From Glaciimonas sp. (GTDB lineage Bacteria > Pseudomonadota > Gammaproteobacteria > Burkholderiales > Burkholderiaceae_D): a stretch of DNA of 64,000 bases. A program made the translations under genes and the position numbers. Shown here piece after piece: positions 62,861 to 64,000 of this stretch. The DNA lies in the NCBI GenBank assembly GCA_012927585.1, contig JABBOY010000008.1:60554-124553 (forward strand). Reading direction: 5' to 3'. The notes beneath the pieces were generated by a model, which saw nothing but the letters and a program-made list of their open reading frames with translations, ran no database searches and was not told where the DNA came from. How positions within the stretch are numbered: the first letter of the stretch is position 1; the number at the start of each line of letters is the position of its first letter.

Positions 62861-63358
62861 ATGATGAGATCCCCGAAATTGGACCGGATAGATATTCGTA
62901 TTCTGAGTGAGTTACAGGTCAACGGACGCATTAGCAATAGCGATCTGGCGGATGCGGTGGGGCTCTCGTCCAGCCCGTGCTTAATTCGGGTTCGTAAGCT
63001 GGAAAGTACGGGCTTTATTAAAGGTTATGGTGCACAGATCGAACTGTCAAAGCTTGCAGACCCGCAAGTCGTCTTCACCCAGATTACGCTATCGAATCAT
63101 CGGAGAGAAGACTTTATGCGGTTTGAGACCGCCGTGCGCAAGCTTGACGAACTCTTGGAAGCGCATCTGGTCAGCGGCGGTTTTGATTATTTGCTTAAGT
63201 TTATGACACGCGGCATTGCCGAATACCAATGTTTAATCGATGTGTTACTGAGCCAGGAAGAGCTTGGAATAGCCAAGTATTTTAGCTTCATCGTTCTTAA
63301 ATCACCGATTGTGAAGACGCATTACCCGGTGCAGAAGTTAATCTCAGAAAGAGAGTAA
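62861..63358 (+). CDS. Lrp/AsnC-family regulator
   Basis: 165 residues. The N-terminal HTH (LDRIDIRILSELQVNGRISNSDLADAVGLSSSPCLIRVRKLE, by region) is followed by the RAM effector domain (QVVFTQITLSNHRREDFMRFETAV, LVSGGFDYLLKFMTRGIAEYQ). It begins at the first of two ATGs after AGAGGAGCGG. Regulators of this type sense amino acids, and a role for the nearby divergent aminotransferase gene is likely (inference). Confidence 0.93.
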   Translation: MMRSPKLDRIDIRILSELQVNGRISNSDLADAVGLSSSPCLIRVRKLESTGFIKGYGAQIELSKLADPQVVFTQITLSNHRREDFMRFETAVRKLDELLEAHLVSGGFDYLLKFMTRGIAEYQCLIDVLLSQEELGIAKYFSFIVLKSPIVKTHYPVQKLISERE

Positions 63359-63400
63359 TTCTGTCCGTATGCGGTTCGCTAATTAAAAAAGAGTCTCAAC

Positions 63401-63546
63401 ATGAATCTTAATGATATTTCACTGTTTCGAAAGACCTGCCTTATCGACGGCGTCTGGCAGGATGCAGATGATGCATCCAAATTTTTCCGTCACCGATCCT
63501 GCCACCGGTGCTGAATCGTTTACAAATACGCCGGTAGCGCGGTAAG
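63401..63546 (+). pseudogene. N-terminal fragment of a gabD-like gene, frameshifted
   Basis: Begins MNLNDISLFRKTCLIDGVWQ then DADDAS, very like the N-terminus of succinate-semialdehyde dehydrogenase. After about codon 27 the frame is lost; another frame continues SVTDPATGAESFTNTPVAR up to TAA at 63544-63546. Nothing of the remaining ~440 residues follows. So it is a frameshifted and truncated remnant, 42 bases after the Lrp-type gene. Confidence 0.8.
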
Positions 63547-64000
63547 GCAATTGTCGCTTCGATTTCGTTACTGGTTTGGGGAATTCGTAATGCAACGCTG
63601 TCTCAGCTAAGTTTTTATTCCCGCATAGTGATGCCAGCGCCACTTAAGGGCACCTCGAATAACCGCGTTTTCCATCATTTGATAGAGAAGGCGACTTCAT
63701 CCGAGTAGCCAGGTGCAATTTTTTTCTGAAACCTGTCGGAAGCAGCGAGTTGATCCGAAGTTTTTGTTGAATTTCGGGTGACGCTGCCGATTTTTATCGG
63801 CTTTCAGTCGGCAGTTTCGCCGTTTTAGAATGCCGCAAGACCTTTTTCTTTCAGGAACACCATGCGTTTCAAGTTATAGCAGGGCTATCGCATCAAAAGT
63901 CGTTTACAACCAAGGGCTTACAAATGTTGTTGTAAACGAATGGAAATTGAGGTTTACTGTCCCTCTTGATAAGTGGGGGCGTGAATGGAAGATTCGATTC
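63547..64000. other. Right-edge stretch with insertion-sequence debris
   Basis: 454 bases without an intact gene. Contains the presumed transposase tail at 63825-63881 and a small hairpin GCCGAT-TTTT-ATCGGC (63785-63800). The sequence beyond 63890 is cut by the window edge. Confidence 0.45.
63825..63881 (-). mobile_element. Presumed 3' end of a transposase gene
   Basis: Minus-strand frame CYNLKRMVFLKEKGLAAF and stop. A C-terminus of the form YNLKRM is common in DDE transposases of the IS5/IS1182-like groups. Just upstream the frame has TAG, so only the tail remains. The IS end may lie toward 63650 (GGGCACCTCGAATAACC). Family assignment is from memory and uncertain. Confidence 0.4.

Noticed and set aside
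1..64000. CRISPR array, prophage, toxin-antitoxin or restriction system
   Set aside because: No regularly spaced repeats, phage structural genes, or paired small toxin/antitoxin genes were found when reading both strands.

Overview
The window looks like a chromosomal segment of a betaproteobacterium, most likely Burkholderiales and close to the Oxalobacteraceae. This rests on gene content and order (hslVU; a gsp type II secretion operon; gpmA divergent from rhodanese-grxC-secB-gpsA; an envC-ctpA-moeB block; a Paa pathway with ABC-type uptake) and not on any database search. I see no rRNA, tRNA, CRISPR array or intact insertion sequence.

Layout. 0.26-5.4 kb: a small secreted protein, a shortened MscS-type channel, a STAS-domain protein and hslVU, with a good sigma-32-like promoter in front of hslV. 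5.6-16.6 kb: one minus-strand type II secretion operon, gspG-H-I-J-K-L-M-N-D-E-F-C, with overlapping or abutting genes. 16.8-27.9 kb: housekeeping genes (cupin, chemotaxis receptor, gpsA, SH3 protein, secB, grxC, rhodanese, gpmA, envC-like factor, ctpA, moeB, DUF484).

28.2-55.8 kb: an aromatic-catabolism island. PaaX is followed by a broken diiron-type gene, a very AT-rich spacer and the operon paaN-G-H-I-K-J, an ABC substrate-binding protein, an enoyl-CoA hydratase and paaA-B-C-D-E. Together these cover activation of phenylacetate to its CoA thioester, ring epoxidation, isomerisation, aldehyde oxidation and beta-oxidation to acetyl-CoA and succinyl-CoA. The separate oxepin-CoA hydrolase (MaoC type) is not in the window. 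Then come an IclR/LuxR-type regulator pair, a three-gene cassette (metallo-beta-lactamase-fold protein, FAD aromatic hydroxylase, DUF2783 protein), and the rest of the liv-type transporter (livH-M-G-F), whose LivF carries an N-terminal hemerythrin domain. An acyl-CoA dehydrogenase and a divergent TetR regulator close the island.

55.8-64 kb: glyoxalase I, a large FAD/Fe-S 2-hydroxyacid dehydrogenase with a small overlapping gene, a class III aminotransferase, a HAD hydrolase and an Lrp-type regulator. This end is eroded: a LuxR-type HTH remnant, a frameshifted N-terminal piece of a succinate-semialdehyde dehydrogenase gene and what looks like the 3' end of a transposase gene lie between or after the intact genes.

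The most interesting observations are the hemerythrin-LivF fusion beside an oxygen-dependent pathway, the metallo-beta-lactamase-fold protein that has lost its second metal site, a nested inverted-repeat element at 48.4-48.7 kb, and an AT-rich ~80-bp intergenic repeat present three times in the same orientation.
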